DNA of 64,000 bases, from positions 1 through 64,000 of the forward strand of contig JAZUBL010000036.1 in NCBI GenBank assembly GCA_045638545.1, given 5' to 3'. This stretch comes from UMGS1071 sp045638545. GTDB taxonomy: Bacteria > Bacillota > Clostridia > Oscillospirales > Acutalibacteraceae. This document shows, in pieces, positions 57,867 to 64,000 of this stretch. The stretch's first letter is position 1. Each line of letters starts with the position of its first letter. The position numbers and the translations under genes were made by a program. The notes beneath the pieces were generated by a model. The model saw only the letters and a program-made list of their open reading frames with translations, did no database searches and was not told where the DNA came from.

Positions 57867-57931
57867 TTTATATCCTATTGATATGCTGTGTCAATAAAAA
57901 TCAGCCATTTTAAAATAGAAAATCATTCTCA
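57867..57931 (-). promoter_or_regulatory. Promoter and Fur-like box of desulfoferrodoxin copy 2
   Basis: Leftward TTGACA (57894-57889), 16 bp, TATAAA (57872-57867). Upstream at 57917-57931 the minus strand reads TGAGAATGATTTTCT, matching 11 of 14 informative positions of the 7-1-7 Fur box TGATAAT-N-ATTATCA. Located before the -35 it would suit an activator or a long-range repressor rather than a simple block. Confidence 0.5.
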
Positions 57932-57962
57932 TTTTTTGGTATTTTTGTTGACAAGACAACGG

Positions 57963-58463
57963 TCATGCTTCCGGATTGAGATCTTCCCGCAGTTCGGTGA
58001 TCTCATCAATCTGCTCTGTAATGTCGTACATAAATTCCAGGCAGTCTTCGTCTTCCGCCAGAACATAACCGGCATCCTGTACGGCATACAGAAATTCTTC
58101 GTCAAAGAGAACGTCATCGCAGTGGTCGGCCAGTGGGCAGGCGCCGTAAGCTCTGGCGTCGATTTCCGCATAAACTTCGCCTTCGTCATCCACGGTTGGG
58201 AAGAACGGGAAAATCATGCAGGCAAGCGGACGCTGGCTGCGGTCGCAGGTTCCATCACACACAGCAAGACGGTGGCCGTTTTCCAGCTCGGTTACCTGCA
58301 GTGTTGTTTCTTCTCCCGGAAACAGCAGCATACCGGTCTGGTTGTCGCCTTTGCAGCAGGCGGCGCCGCACAGCTTGCCGCAGTCGTGGCCCGCGAGCGG
58401 TGTCAGATTACCAATGATTTCCTTTGCTTCTGCAATGTGTGGAGCATCCTGTTTTTTACTCAT
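57963..58463 (-). CDS. YkgJ-type Cys-cluster protein (putative Fe-S/zinc binding)
   Basis: 166 residues. The cysteine set CGKLCGAACCKG, VCDGTCDRSQRPLACMIFPFFP and ARAYGACPLADHC follows the UPF0153/YkgJ pattern (CxxC..CC...C.........RPLxCRxFP), which may hold an iron-sulfur cluster or zinc. Acidic C-terminus. Its upstream region has only a weak ribosome site after the ATG (ATTTTATGAG). Function unknown. Confidence 0.75.
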   Translation of the reverse strand: MSKKQDAPHIAEAKEIIGNLTPLAGHDCGKLCGAACCKGDNQTGMLLFPGEETTLQVTELENGHRLAVCDGTCDRSQRPLACMIFPFFPTVDDEGEVYAEIDARAYGACPLADHCDDVLFDEEFLYAVQDAGYVLAEDEDCLEFMYDITEQIDEITELREDLNPEA

Positions 58464-58561
58464 AAAATCACGCCCTGTTCTTTAAAATTGTGTCTGTATT
58501 TACCTTAACGCAGCTGCCGCCAAAAAGCAAGAAACACCCGTAAAAACTTGTGCCGGAGCAA

Positions 58562-58594
58562 AAAGAAAAACCGGGCAGAAATGCCCGGCTTTTG
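58562..58594 (-). terminator. Terminator of DUF1292 gene 58604
   Basis: Minus strand CCGGGCA pairs with TGCCCGG around TTTC, then TTTTTCTTTTT. Confidence 0.88.
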
Positions 58595-58603
58595 CTGTAA
58601 AAA

Positions 58604-58870
58604 TTATTCTTCGTCAGCTTCGTACTGCTCCTGGAAAACTTCGAAAACTTTATCCAGCAGCTCGTCGTCGTCAACGCTTACAAACAGATCTTCTTCTTCG
58701 TTGTCTGCCTGCTCAACCTTGAGGATTACAACCTCGTCGCCGTTTGGATCAGCGGAAGGAAGCAGTACTGCGTACTCATTGCCTTCGTATTCTACAACGT
58801 CCAGCAGCTCGAACTTTTCTTCGCAGCCTTCTTCGTCTGTCAGAGTGATCAGGTTATCCATTTCATTCAT
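58604..58870 (-). CDS. DUF1292 family protein
   Basis: 88 residues from the ATG at 58870, 8 bp after AAAGGAG; the longer open frame upstream is non-coding. LITLTDEEGCEEKFELLDVVEYEGNEYAVLLPSADPNGDEVVILKVEQA is the DUF1292 pattern, followed by an acidic helix. Paralogue of the 1310 gene but without the His/Cys-rich leader. Function unknown. Confidence 0.8.
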   Translation of the reverse strand: MNEMDNLITLTDEEGCEEKFELLDVVEYEGNEYAVLLPSADPNGDEVVILKVEQADNEEEDLFVSVDDDELLDKVFEVFQEQYEADEE

Positions 58871-59054
58871 AATAGCATTCTCCTTTGCGATTGATGTTAC
58901 CTCTATCATACCTTGCGGCGGCCGGAATTGCAATGCCGGAATGCATAGAATCCTGTTAATTTTCAAATTTCCGCCCAAAAAGCACCGTTCATTTTAAATT
59001 GCTGTAAAATGCCGGGTTTTTATTGCTTAATGTCTTTTTAGAACAATAAACCGA

Positions 59055-59216
59055 TTGACAGGTAAAAAGCACGAAATAGTATCAGAATTGATACCAATTT
59101 GTGACCACTATGGCCTATTTTTGCACCACCGTTTGGTTGATTTTACAAAAAAACTATGATAAACTTAGTCTGTTAAACATGGGGACGTTTCCGCAGTTTT
59201 CCAAAACCTGCGGAAA
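59055..59216 (+). promoter_or_regulatory. Promoter and structured leader of the TasA-like operon
   Basis: The 58871-59283 gap has no gene. TTGACA (59055-59060), 16 bp, TAGTAT (59077-59082) is a promoter; GTATCA/TGATAC (59079-59094) is an inverted repeat over its start point, and TGTGACC, half of the Crp/Fnr-like palindrome, occurs at 59100-59106. Further down, TTTCCGCAG (59188-59196) pairs perfectly with CTGCGGAAA (59208-59216), and GGCCT/AGGCC follows near 59240, so the 200-nt leader is structured. No terminator T-run. Confidence 0.6.
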
Positions 59217-59283
59217 AACTCCTCTATAACGGAAGGGCAGGCCTCAAAGGCCCCCAAAATATGAAACAAGGAGGAAATTCCAA

Positions 59284-60069
59284 ATGAAAAAGAAGATTAT
59301 TGCCATTGCACTGTGCGCAGCGCTGGCAGTAGGCGGCGCGGTAGCAGGCTCTCTGGCATTCTTTACAGATACAGACAGCGTAGAAAACACATTCTCTGTG
59401 GGCGATATCGATATCAAACTGGATGAAGCTAGAGTTGATAATGTAACTGGTCTGGCTCCTGATAAAAATGATCGTGTAACAAAAAACAGCTACAAACTGC
59501 TCCCAGGTCACAAGTATGACAAGGACCCAACTGTACATATCATGCCAAATAGCGTGGATTGCTATGTATTTGTAAGAGTTGATAATCAGCTGACAGAAAA
59601 TCACTCTGATCATACTGACGTGCACACTGCAGAATGTGATAAGGATTGTACATATCACACTGATTGCAGCACAATCGCAGAGCAGATTGCAGCAAACGGT
59701 TGGTTACCAGTAGCAGGCACAGACAACGTTTACTACTATGCTGCTGCAAAGGGTGCGAATGAAAACAAAGCACTCAATGACAAGGGCGCTATTGCTACAA
59801 GCACAGCACAGGTTGACCTGGTAGTATTTGAAAACTTCTGGATTAACGAAAACCTGCTTGCACAGAATGGTAATAAGAACCTGACTGGTCCAGAGTATCT
59901 GAGCCACTGGGATAAAAAGCAGGTTATTGTAACAGCTTATGCAGTTCAGGCTGATGGCTTCACAACAGCAAAGGATGCTTGGGATGTTGCAGGCAGCAAA
60001 ATTGAAACACCAACTGATGAAGGTGTTATACCACCAGCCCCAAGCACAAATCCAGATACACTTAAATAA
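59284..60069 (+). CDS. TasA/camelysin-like secreted protein 1 (SipW-type signal)
   Basis: 261 residues after AAGGAGG. N-terminus MKKKIIAIALCAALAVGG, then AVAGSLAFFTDTDSVENTF: the SipW-dependent class signal, with the mature part starting near the A-F-F-T region. Then VGDIDIKLDEA, the TasA/CalY core, and WINENLLAQNGN/AYAVQADGFTTAKDAW. Members form amyloid-like matrix fibres or surface proteases. It carries a His/Cys motif NHSDHTDVHTAECDKDC with a following CTYHTDC. First of four consecutive relatives. No SipW peptidase is in the window. Confidence 0.85.
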   Translation: MKKKIIAIALCAALAVGGAVAGSLAFFTDTDSVENTFSVGDIDIKLDEARVDNVTGLAPDKNDRVTKNSYKLLPGHKYDKDPTVHIMPNSVDCYVFVRVDNQLTENHSDHTDVHTAECDKDCTYHTDCSTIAEQIAANGWLPVAGTDNVYYYAAAKGANENKALNDKGAIATSTAQVDLVVFENFWINENLLAQNGNKNLTGPEYLSHWDKKQVIVTAYAVQADGFTTAKDAWDVAGSKIETPTDEGVIPPAPSTNPDTLK

Positions 60070-60142
60070 ATTTCTATCCATTTGTTTAATAGAGCACACG
60101 CTTTATTGAAACAATGAAGAGTTTTGAAAGGAAGTCCGCAAA

Positions 60143-60835
60143 ATGAAAAAGAAGATTATTGCAATTGCACTGTGCGCAGCACTGGCAGTAGGCGGCGTAG
60201 TAGCTGGCTCTATCGCTTGGCTGCAGGATACAACAGGCCCAGTAGTGAATACATTTACAGTTGGAAACATTGATATCGATCTGACAGAGCATGCATTGAA
60301 TGAGGATGGCACAGAGCTCAATTCTTCTGTAACAACATCTGCAAACTCTTATGATGTGATTCCAGGAACAACATACCCTAAGGATCCATTTGTTACAGTG
60401 AACGCAAAAAGTGAACCTTGCTATCTGTTTGTAACAGTAAAAGAGGAAGGCGGAACTGTTTCAGCAAATCATGCTGATGGCCACCAGCCTACTACAACTG
60501 ATTGCAATTTCGATTGTTTCCTCCAGTATGAAGTGGATGGTGCGAATTGGAAGCCATTGATGAAGAATAGTAGCCAAGTGACAGCAGCGGATGGTGCACT
60601 GGTTTACTACCTCACAATCGATTCTGAAACTACACAAGCTACACCTTATTATGTAATTAAAAACAACACAATTAAAGTTCGAGACACTGTAACAAAGGCT
60701 ATGGTAGATAAATTGACAACTGAAAATCAGCCAAAGCTGACATTTAAAGCAGCTGCTGTTCAGAAAGCTAACGTAGCAGATGAAAATACAGCTTGGGATC
60801 TCGTTAAGGATGAACTTGCTGCAAACAACGGCTAA
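60143..60835 (+). CDS. TasA/camelysin-like secreted protein 2
   Basis: 230 residues after GAAAGGAAG. Signal MKKKIIAIALCAALAVGG, then VVAGSIAWLQDTTGPVVNTF, almost the same DNA as protein 1 over the first 75 bases, while the mature part is far more different (VGNIDIDLTEHALNEDG, VIPGTTYPKDPFVTV). It keeps a His/Cys motif, NHADGHQPTTTDCNFDC, in the same place. This pattern suggests duplication followed by divergence or recombination of the mature part. Confidence 0.85.
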   Translation: MKKKIIAIALCAALAVGGVVAGSIAWLQDTTGPVVNTFTVGNIDIDLTEHALNEDGTELNSSVTTSANSYDVIPGTTYPKDPFVTVNAKSEPCYLFVTVKEEGGTVSANHADGHQPTTTDCNFDCFLQYEVDGANWKPLMKNSSQVTAADGALVYYLTIDSETTQATPYYVIKNNTIKVRDTVTKAMVDKLTTENQPKLTFKAAAVQKANVADENTAWDLVKDELAANNG

Positions 60836-60916
60836 TAACCCCACAAAGGCGTTTAGCGGCATGGCCGCATAACACATACATAGTATAAAAAATAACTCGT
60901 AAGGAGTGTAAACAAA

Positions 60917-61777
60917 ATGAAAAAAGGCATGAAGAAAAAGATTATCGCTCTGGCACTGGTAGCAGCTCTCGGCGCATCCGCAGCAATCGGCGGCACACTG
61001 GCATACTTCAACGATACAGAATCCGATGTCAACGAATTCACATTAGGAAACGTTGTTATTGACCTGGTTGAAGAGCAGCGTAATGATAATGGCTCTGCAC
61101 TGGAAGAATTCGAGGATGGCAAGGTTCTGCTTCCAATCGTTGGTTCTGCTCAGGATAAGAGCAATCAGTCCGTTGTTGGTGGCTACACACTGCCAGATGC
61201 AGCTAACTGGGTTGATAAGATCGTTACAGTTGACAACGAAGGCACACAGGACGCATACGTTCGTGTTCTGATGGCTTTCCCAGAAAAGATGGATGCTCCT
61301 ATTGCTTCTGATATGATGATGCACTGGAACCATGATGGTACAGAGGCTGCTGGCAATTGGAATCGTGCAGACTGTGGTGTAAAGGTTACTCTGGGTGGTG
61401 AAGTTTACAACGTTTACAACTTCACATATAACCCAATTCTGACAGCAAAGGGCGAAGAAGGTTCTACAACAGCTTCCCCAGCTATGACAGGTGTATACAT
61501 TGACAGCCGTGTTAACGCTACTGTAGATGCTAATGGTGCTATTACATACTCTATGGTTGACAGCACAGGCAAGACAGTTTCTGCTACATATGCTAAGGAC
61601 ACAGCTCCAAAGCTGTACGTTCTGACACAGGGTGTTCAGGAAGCTGGTTTTGCAACTGCTGACGAAGCACTCACAGCTGGTTTCGGTAAAGTAACTCAGG
61701 AGAATGCTCAGAAGTGGTTCGATGCTGTTGTTGCTGACGATGGCGATGGCGATGGCAACCGTGAGGATATCGCATAA
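60917..61777 (+). CDS. TasA/camelysin-like secreted protein 3
   Basis: 286 residues after AAGGAGTG. MKKGMKKKIIALALVAALGASAAIGGTLAYFNDTESDVNEF is the SipW-type signal; VIDLVEEQRNDNG, VTVDNEGTQDAYVRVLMAFPEK and the late YVLTQGVQEAGFATADEAL follow the TasA/CalY layout with alternating strands. The tail DDGDGDGNREDI is Asp-rich. No His/Cys motif. Possibly the major fibre subunit, because its codon use is the most biased of the four (inference). Confidence 0.87.
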   Translation: MKKGMKKKIIALALVAALGASAAIGGTLAYFNDTESDVNEFTLGNVVIDLVEEQRNDNGSALEEFEDGKVLLPIVGSAQDKSNQSVVGGYTLPDAANWVDKIVTVDNEGTQDAYVRVLMAFPEKMDAPIASDMMMHWNHDGTEAAGNWNRADCGVKVTLGGEVYNVYNFTYNPILTAKGEEGSTTASPAMTGVYIDSRVNATVDANGAITYSMVDSTGKTVSATYAKDTAPKLYVLTQGVQEAGFATADEALTAGFGKVTQENAQKWFDAVVADDGDGDGNREDIA

Positions 61778-61800
61778 TTTTTAGCAAGTTTATAATTTTT

Positions 61801-61863
61801 GGTCTGTCCCAGCGATGGGGCAGGCCATCTGAGAGTACCCGGGGCGGGGGTCTCGGGTATTGT
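61801..61863 (+). ncRNA. Candidate structured spacer RNA between TasA-like genes
   Basis: GGTCTGTCCC (61801-61810) pairs with GGGGCAGGCC (61817-61826) over ten pairs (two G-U) with loop AGCGAT, directly followed by TACCCG (61836-61841)/CGGGTA (61854-61859) around a G-rich loop. No T tract follows, so it is not a plain terminator. It may protect or process the transcript between proteins 3 and 4. Known class not recognised. Confidence 0.4.
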
Positions 61864-61924
61864 CAAATGGTCTGCAAAGATCAATTTGCGGTATATGAAA
61901 AAGAAAGCAGAAAGGAGCAGGGAA

Positions 61925-62518
61925 ATGAAGGCAAGCGTAAAGAAAAAGCTGATAGCGGCAGCGCTGATTGTGGCGGCGTGCGGCGCCATGTTTGGCACTG
62001 GAACCCTGGCTTATTTTACAGTGGACGGCACTGCAACCAACGTAATTACCACAGGCGGCATTGATATCGACCTGATTGAAAAAATGGAGCAGGCAGACGG
62101 CACACTGGTAGATTTTCCGGAAGATGCAGTAACAGGCATTATGCCGGGGCAGACTGTGTCTAAAATTGTCAGCGTAAAAAATACAGGCCCAAACTCTGCA
62201 TGGGTACGCATTAAAGTAGAGGCAGAGATTACCAATCAGCAGGGCGAGTCCCTTGCACTTGAGGTTGGTGACGGCAAAGCAATGAATATTACAGTGCTGG
62301 AAGGCTGGACTGACGGCGGCGACGGATATTTTTACTTTGATAAAAAAGTAAAGCCGGGCAGAAGCACCACTGTGCTGTTTGAAGAAGTGTACTTCAACGC
62401 GCACATGGACAACAGCTACCAGAGCAGTACTGCAACCCTGACCGTAAAGGCAGAAGCAGTGCAGACAGCAAACAACGGCGAGACTGTAATGGAAGCAGCC
62501 GGCTGGCCAAATGCTTAA
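61925..62518 (+). CDS. TasA/camelysin-like secreted protein 4
   Basis: 197 residues from ATG at 61925, after AAAGGAGC; in-frame upstream codons run through the hairpin region. Signal MKASVKKKLIAAALIVAACGAMFGTGTLAYFTV, then GTATNVITTGGIDIDLIEKM, VKNTGPNSAWVRIKVEAEI and DNSYQSSTATLTVKAEAVQT. It is the shortest copy and resembles camelysin-type proteins with a central PGQTVSKIVSVKNTG strand. No His/Cys motif. The next gene starts 19 bp later. Confidence 0.86.
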   Translation: MKASVKKKLIAAALIVAACGAMFGTGTLAYFTVDGTATNVITTGGIDIDLIEKMEQADGTLVDFPEDAVTGIMPGQTVSKIVSVKNTGPNSAWVRIKVEAEITNQQGESLALEVGDGKAMNITVLEGWTDGGDGYFYFDKKVKPGRSTTVLFEEVYFNAHMDNSYQSSTATLTVKAEAVQTANNGETVMEAAGWPNA

Positions 62519-62537
62519 AGAAAGGAGGTAACGATGT

Positions 62538-64000
62538 ATGAAAAAGAAAAAGACAAGAAAGCTTAGAATGATTATTGCGGCACTGCTCAGCGCAACCATT
62601 GTGGCCTCTGCAGCGGCAACCACTGTTGTAATGGCAACCACCACCGACGGCACCGCAATTGTAGCGGAAGAGGGTGCTGAAGGCGAAGGCAGTGGTGAAA
62701 CTACTACGACCCTTCCAGCGGTGGATACTACAGAGTTTCAGAACGATGTGGATTGTCTTGCAACAATTAACTGGACAGCAGGTTTATTGATTGCAAATGA
62801 GACCACATACCAAACTCTTAAGGGAGATATATCGGCATCTGAAGATTATTTTTACGCAAAGGGAGAAGAATCAAACTGGATTTATTATGTTCAGGAAAAT
62901 GGAGATACAGCTGGTGATGGATCTCCGGTTCAGGGATTAGAAAATCTTGTTGTGACTATCACAGATGTATACTATGACGATGTCACAGGTTATCTCTGGT
63001 ACAAAGTTGCAGCGGCAGATGGACATGCGTTCCCAGAAGAACTTTCTGAAAGACCATGGGTTCTTCAGGACCAGTTTATGGAATTTGAAGATGGTGTTTT
63101 TGAGTGGTGGGGCACTTCTCTGCATGTTTTTGAAAAGGGCATTGATTTATTAGATTTTAATTTTGAAGGCTATCATGTTATTGCAACGGGTACAGATTTC
63201 CCTGAAAATGCAGAATTGAGCGTAAGCGAAATTTCTGCTCCAACAGATTCTTCTTTCCAGCTTGACGTTGGTCCATATGTGAAATATTTGGATGTTTCTA
63301 TTACATATAAGGATGATGCGGGCAACACACAAAAATATAGTGCCCCTGTAACCATCACTATCCCTTCTAATGCAATTGGATTGTCAGAGGACAGATATTT
63401 TAAAGTAGTTCATGATGCCGACGAAAATAATATGTTCGAAGAAGGAACAGATGAGGTGCTTGGTCCGTATAAAACAACAAGCGGTCTCACAACTGATTCT
63501 ACTGCAACATTCACTACCTCTGGTCTGTCTCCACTTTATATTTCAGACCTTGGCGACGGTACATATGAAGTAAATAGAACTGCTAGTTTCACAACAACTA
63601 CGCCTGTTTTGTATTCTAACTTTACAGGTGAGGCAGCAGCCATGTACACTCCTTCTCCAGAGGAGCTTCCAGAAACATTTACCGTAACACATAAAACCGT
63701 TGTCGGCAATAATACATATTATTGGCTGAATGTAGACGATTGGGAGAATTATCCAGAAACAAAACGTCCATACCGTTATGTAAAGGAAAGTGATATTGAG
63801 CTTTTAGGTGATGACTACACTTTTATGGGTGAACTGAACGGCAGAAAAGTTTATGTTTACGCTGATGTTGATGAAGCGTATATCAACAATAATAATCTGC
63901 AGATGGTTCTGAAAGAAGCCACATCCAACTACGGTTATAATGAAGCAGACTTTGTTTTTGACCTGAGCCTGACATATGTAAATGACAAGTTTGCCATGGT
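62538..64000 (+). CDS. Large secreted surface protein, 5' part (runs past window end)
   Basis: From the ATG at 62538, placed after AAAGGAGG, the frame stays open for 487 codons to the window end. The start reads MKKKKTRKLRMIIAALLS then ATIVASAAATTVVMATTTDG, an export signal, followed by an acidic/Gly linker. The body is rich in Tyr, Asp, Thr and beta-prone residues with tandem-like blocks (WWGTSLHVFEKGIDLLDFNFEG, LGDGTYEVNRTASFTTT). No stop, no frameshift. Probable adhesin or fibre-associated protein of the same operon as the TasA-like genes; it might also carry the SipW signal peptidase downstream, outside this window. Confidence 0.7.
   Translation, partial: MKKKKTRKLRMIIAALLSATIVASAAATTVVMATTTDGTAIVAEEGAEGEGSGETTTTLPAVDTTEFQNDVDCLATINWTAGLLIANETTYQTLKGDISASEDYFYAKGEESNWIYYVQENGDTAGDGSPVQGLENLVVTITDVYYDDVTGYLWYKVAAADGHAFPEELSERPWVLQDQFMEFEDGVFEWWGTSLHVFEKGIDLLDFNFEGYHVIATGTDFPENAELSVSEISAPTDSSFQLDVGPYVKYLDVSITYKDDAGNTQKYSAPVTITIPSNAIGLSEDRYFKVVHDADENNMFEEGTDEVLGPYKTTSGLTTDSTATFTTSGLSPLYISDLGDGTYEVNRTASFTTTTPVLYSNFTGEAAAMYTPSPEELPETFTVTHKTVVGNNTYYWLNVDDWENYPETKRPYRYVKESDIELLGDDYTFMGELNGRKVYVYADVDEAYINNNNLQMVLKEATSNYGYNEADFVFDLSLTYVNDKFAM

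Noticed and set aside
8850..59510. Additional TGTGACC or GGTCACA half-sites inside genes (valS, sigF, hcp, first TasA-like gene, start of the MATE gene)
   Set aside because: They fall in coding sequence at ordinary codons with no second arm and no promoter nearby.
61799..61924. Longer N-terminus for TasA-like protein 4 (from 61799 or 61895)
   Set aside because: It would read through the hairpins and add a Gly/Arg-rich segment before a complete SipW-type signal; the ribosome site fits 61925.
1..64000. CRISPR array, prophage or transposon
   Set aside because: No regularly spaced repeats, no integrase, transposase, terminase or capsid genes; the HTH genes alone are not enough to call a prophage.

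Overview
The window reads as a chromosomal segment of an anaerobic, spore-lineage Firmicute of class Clostridia, most like the Oscillospiraceae/Ruminococcaceae gut group. Support: an intact spoIIAA-spoIIAB-sigF operon, superoxide/peroxide defence by rubrerythrin and two desulfoferrodoxins rather than catalase, a hydroxylamine reductase (Hcp) locus with its ferredoxin and Crp/Fnr regulator, a cofactor-independent phosphoglycerate mutase, strong AGGAGG ribosome sites, and many short intrinsic terminators. The genus is inference. No rRNA, CRISPR array, transposase or integrase is visible.

Layout. 1-6.2 kb: a cut-off XRE regulator, a Cys-rich ribbon-helix-helix-like protein, an EVE/PUA-like protein, a DUF1292 protein, ychF, a cluster of palindromes, two membrane proteins and a HAD phosphatase. 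6.0-7.5 kb: a divergent XRE regulator/lipoprotein module. 7.6-15.1 kb: valS, folC, the sigF operon, ybjQ, a desulfoferrodoxin and an aldo/keto reductase. 15.3-25.1 kb: tRNA-Leu, plsY, an AI-2E-type permease, a 1155-residue secreted repeat protein ending in a C39-like peptidase, a VanY-like protein with altered zinc ligands, an acetyltransferase, a RHH/XRE divergent pair and a CNNM/CBS protein. 25.5-35.5 kb: a ten-gene Mrp-type antiporter operon with four antiporter-like subunits and His/Asp-rich tails. 35.5-45.5 kb: a MATE exporter behind a foldable leader, a MarR/FUSC pair, an XRE/XRE divergent pair, phosphoglycerate mutase, another XRE, a candidate small RNA, rubrerythrin, and a second XRE/lipoprotein module. 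45.6-58.9 kb: tRNA-Thr, an iron alcohol dehydrogenase, twin GNATs, an ADP-ribosylglycohydrolase, a half-ferritin protein, a flavoprotein, a CrtI-like oxidoreductase, the crp/ferredoxin/hcp cluster, small DUF proteins, a tRNA-editing protein, an rRNA methyltransferase and the second desulfoferrodoxin. 59.3-64 kb: four consecutive secreted TasA/camelysin-like proteins with SipW-type signal peptides and the start of a large secreted protein cut by the window end.

How it fits together. The recurring theme is small stand-alone XRE repressors (seven) facing a divergent gene across a short intergenic region whose promoter is overlapped by a palindrome; two of these control AT-rich lipoprotein genes and one faces another XRE gene. 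A second theme is anaerobic stress control: a Crp/Fnr protein beside hcp, and a 15-bp palindrome (TGTGACC-N-GGTCACA) present twice in intergenic DNA, once at the expected activator distance from a short terminated transcript upstream of rubrerythrin. The Mrp operon and the TasA-like array are the two largest functional units; both contain unusual metal-ligand-like segments and candidate structured RNAs. All functional names rest on recognisable motifs read by eye; no database search was run.
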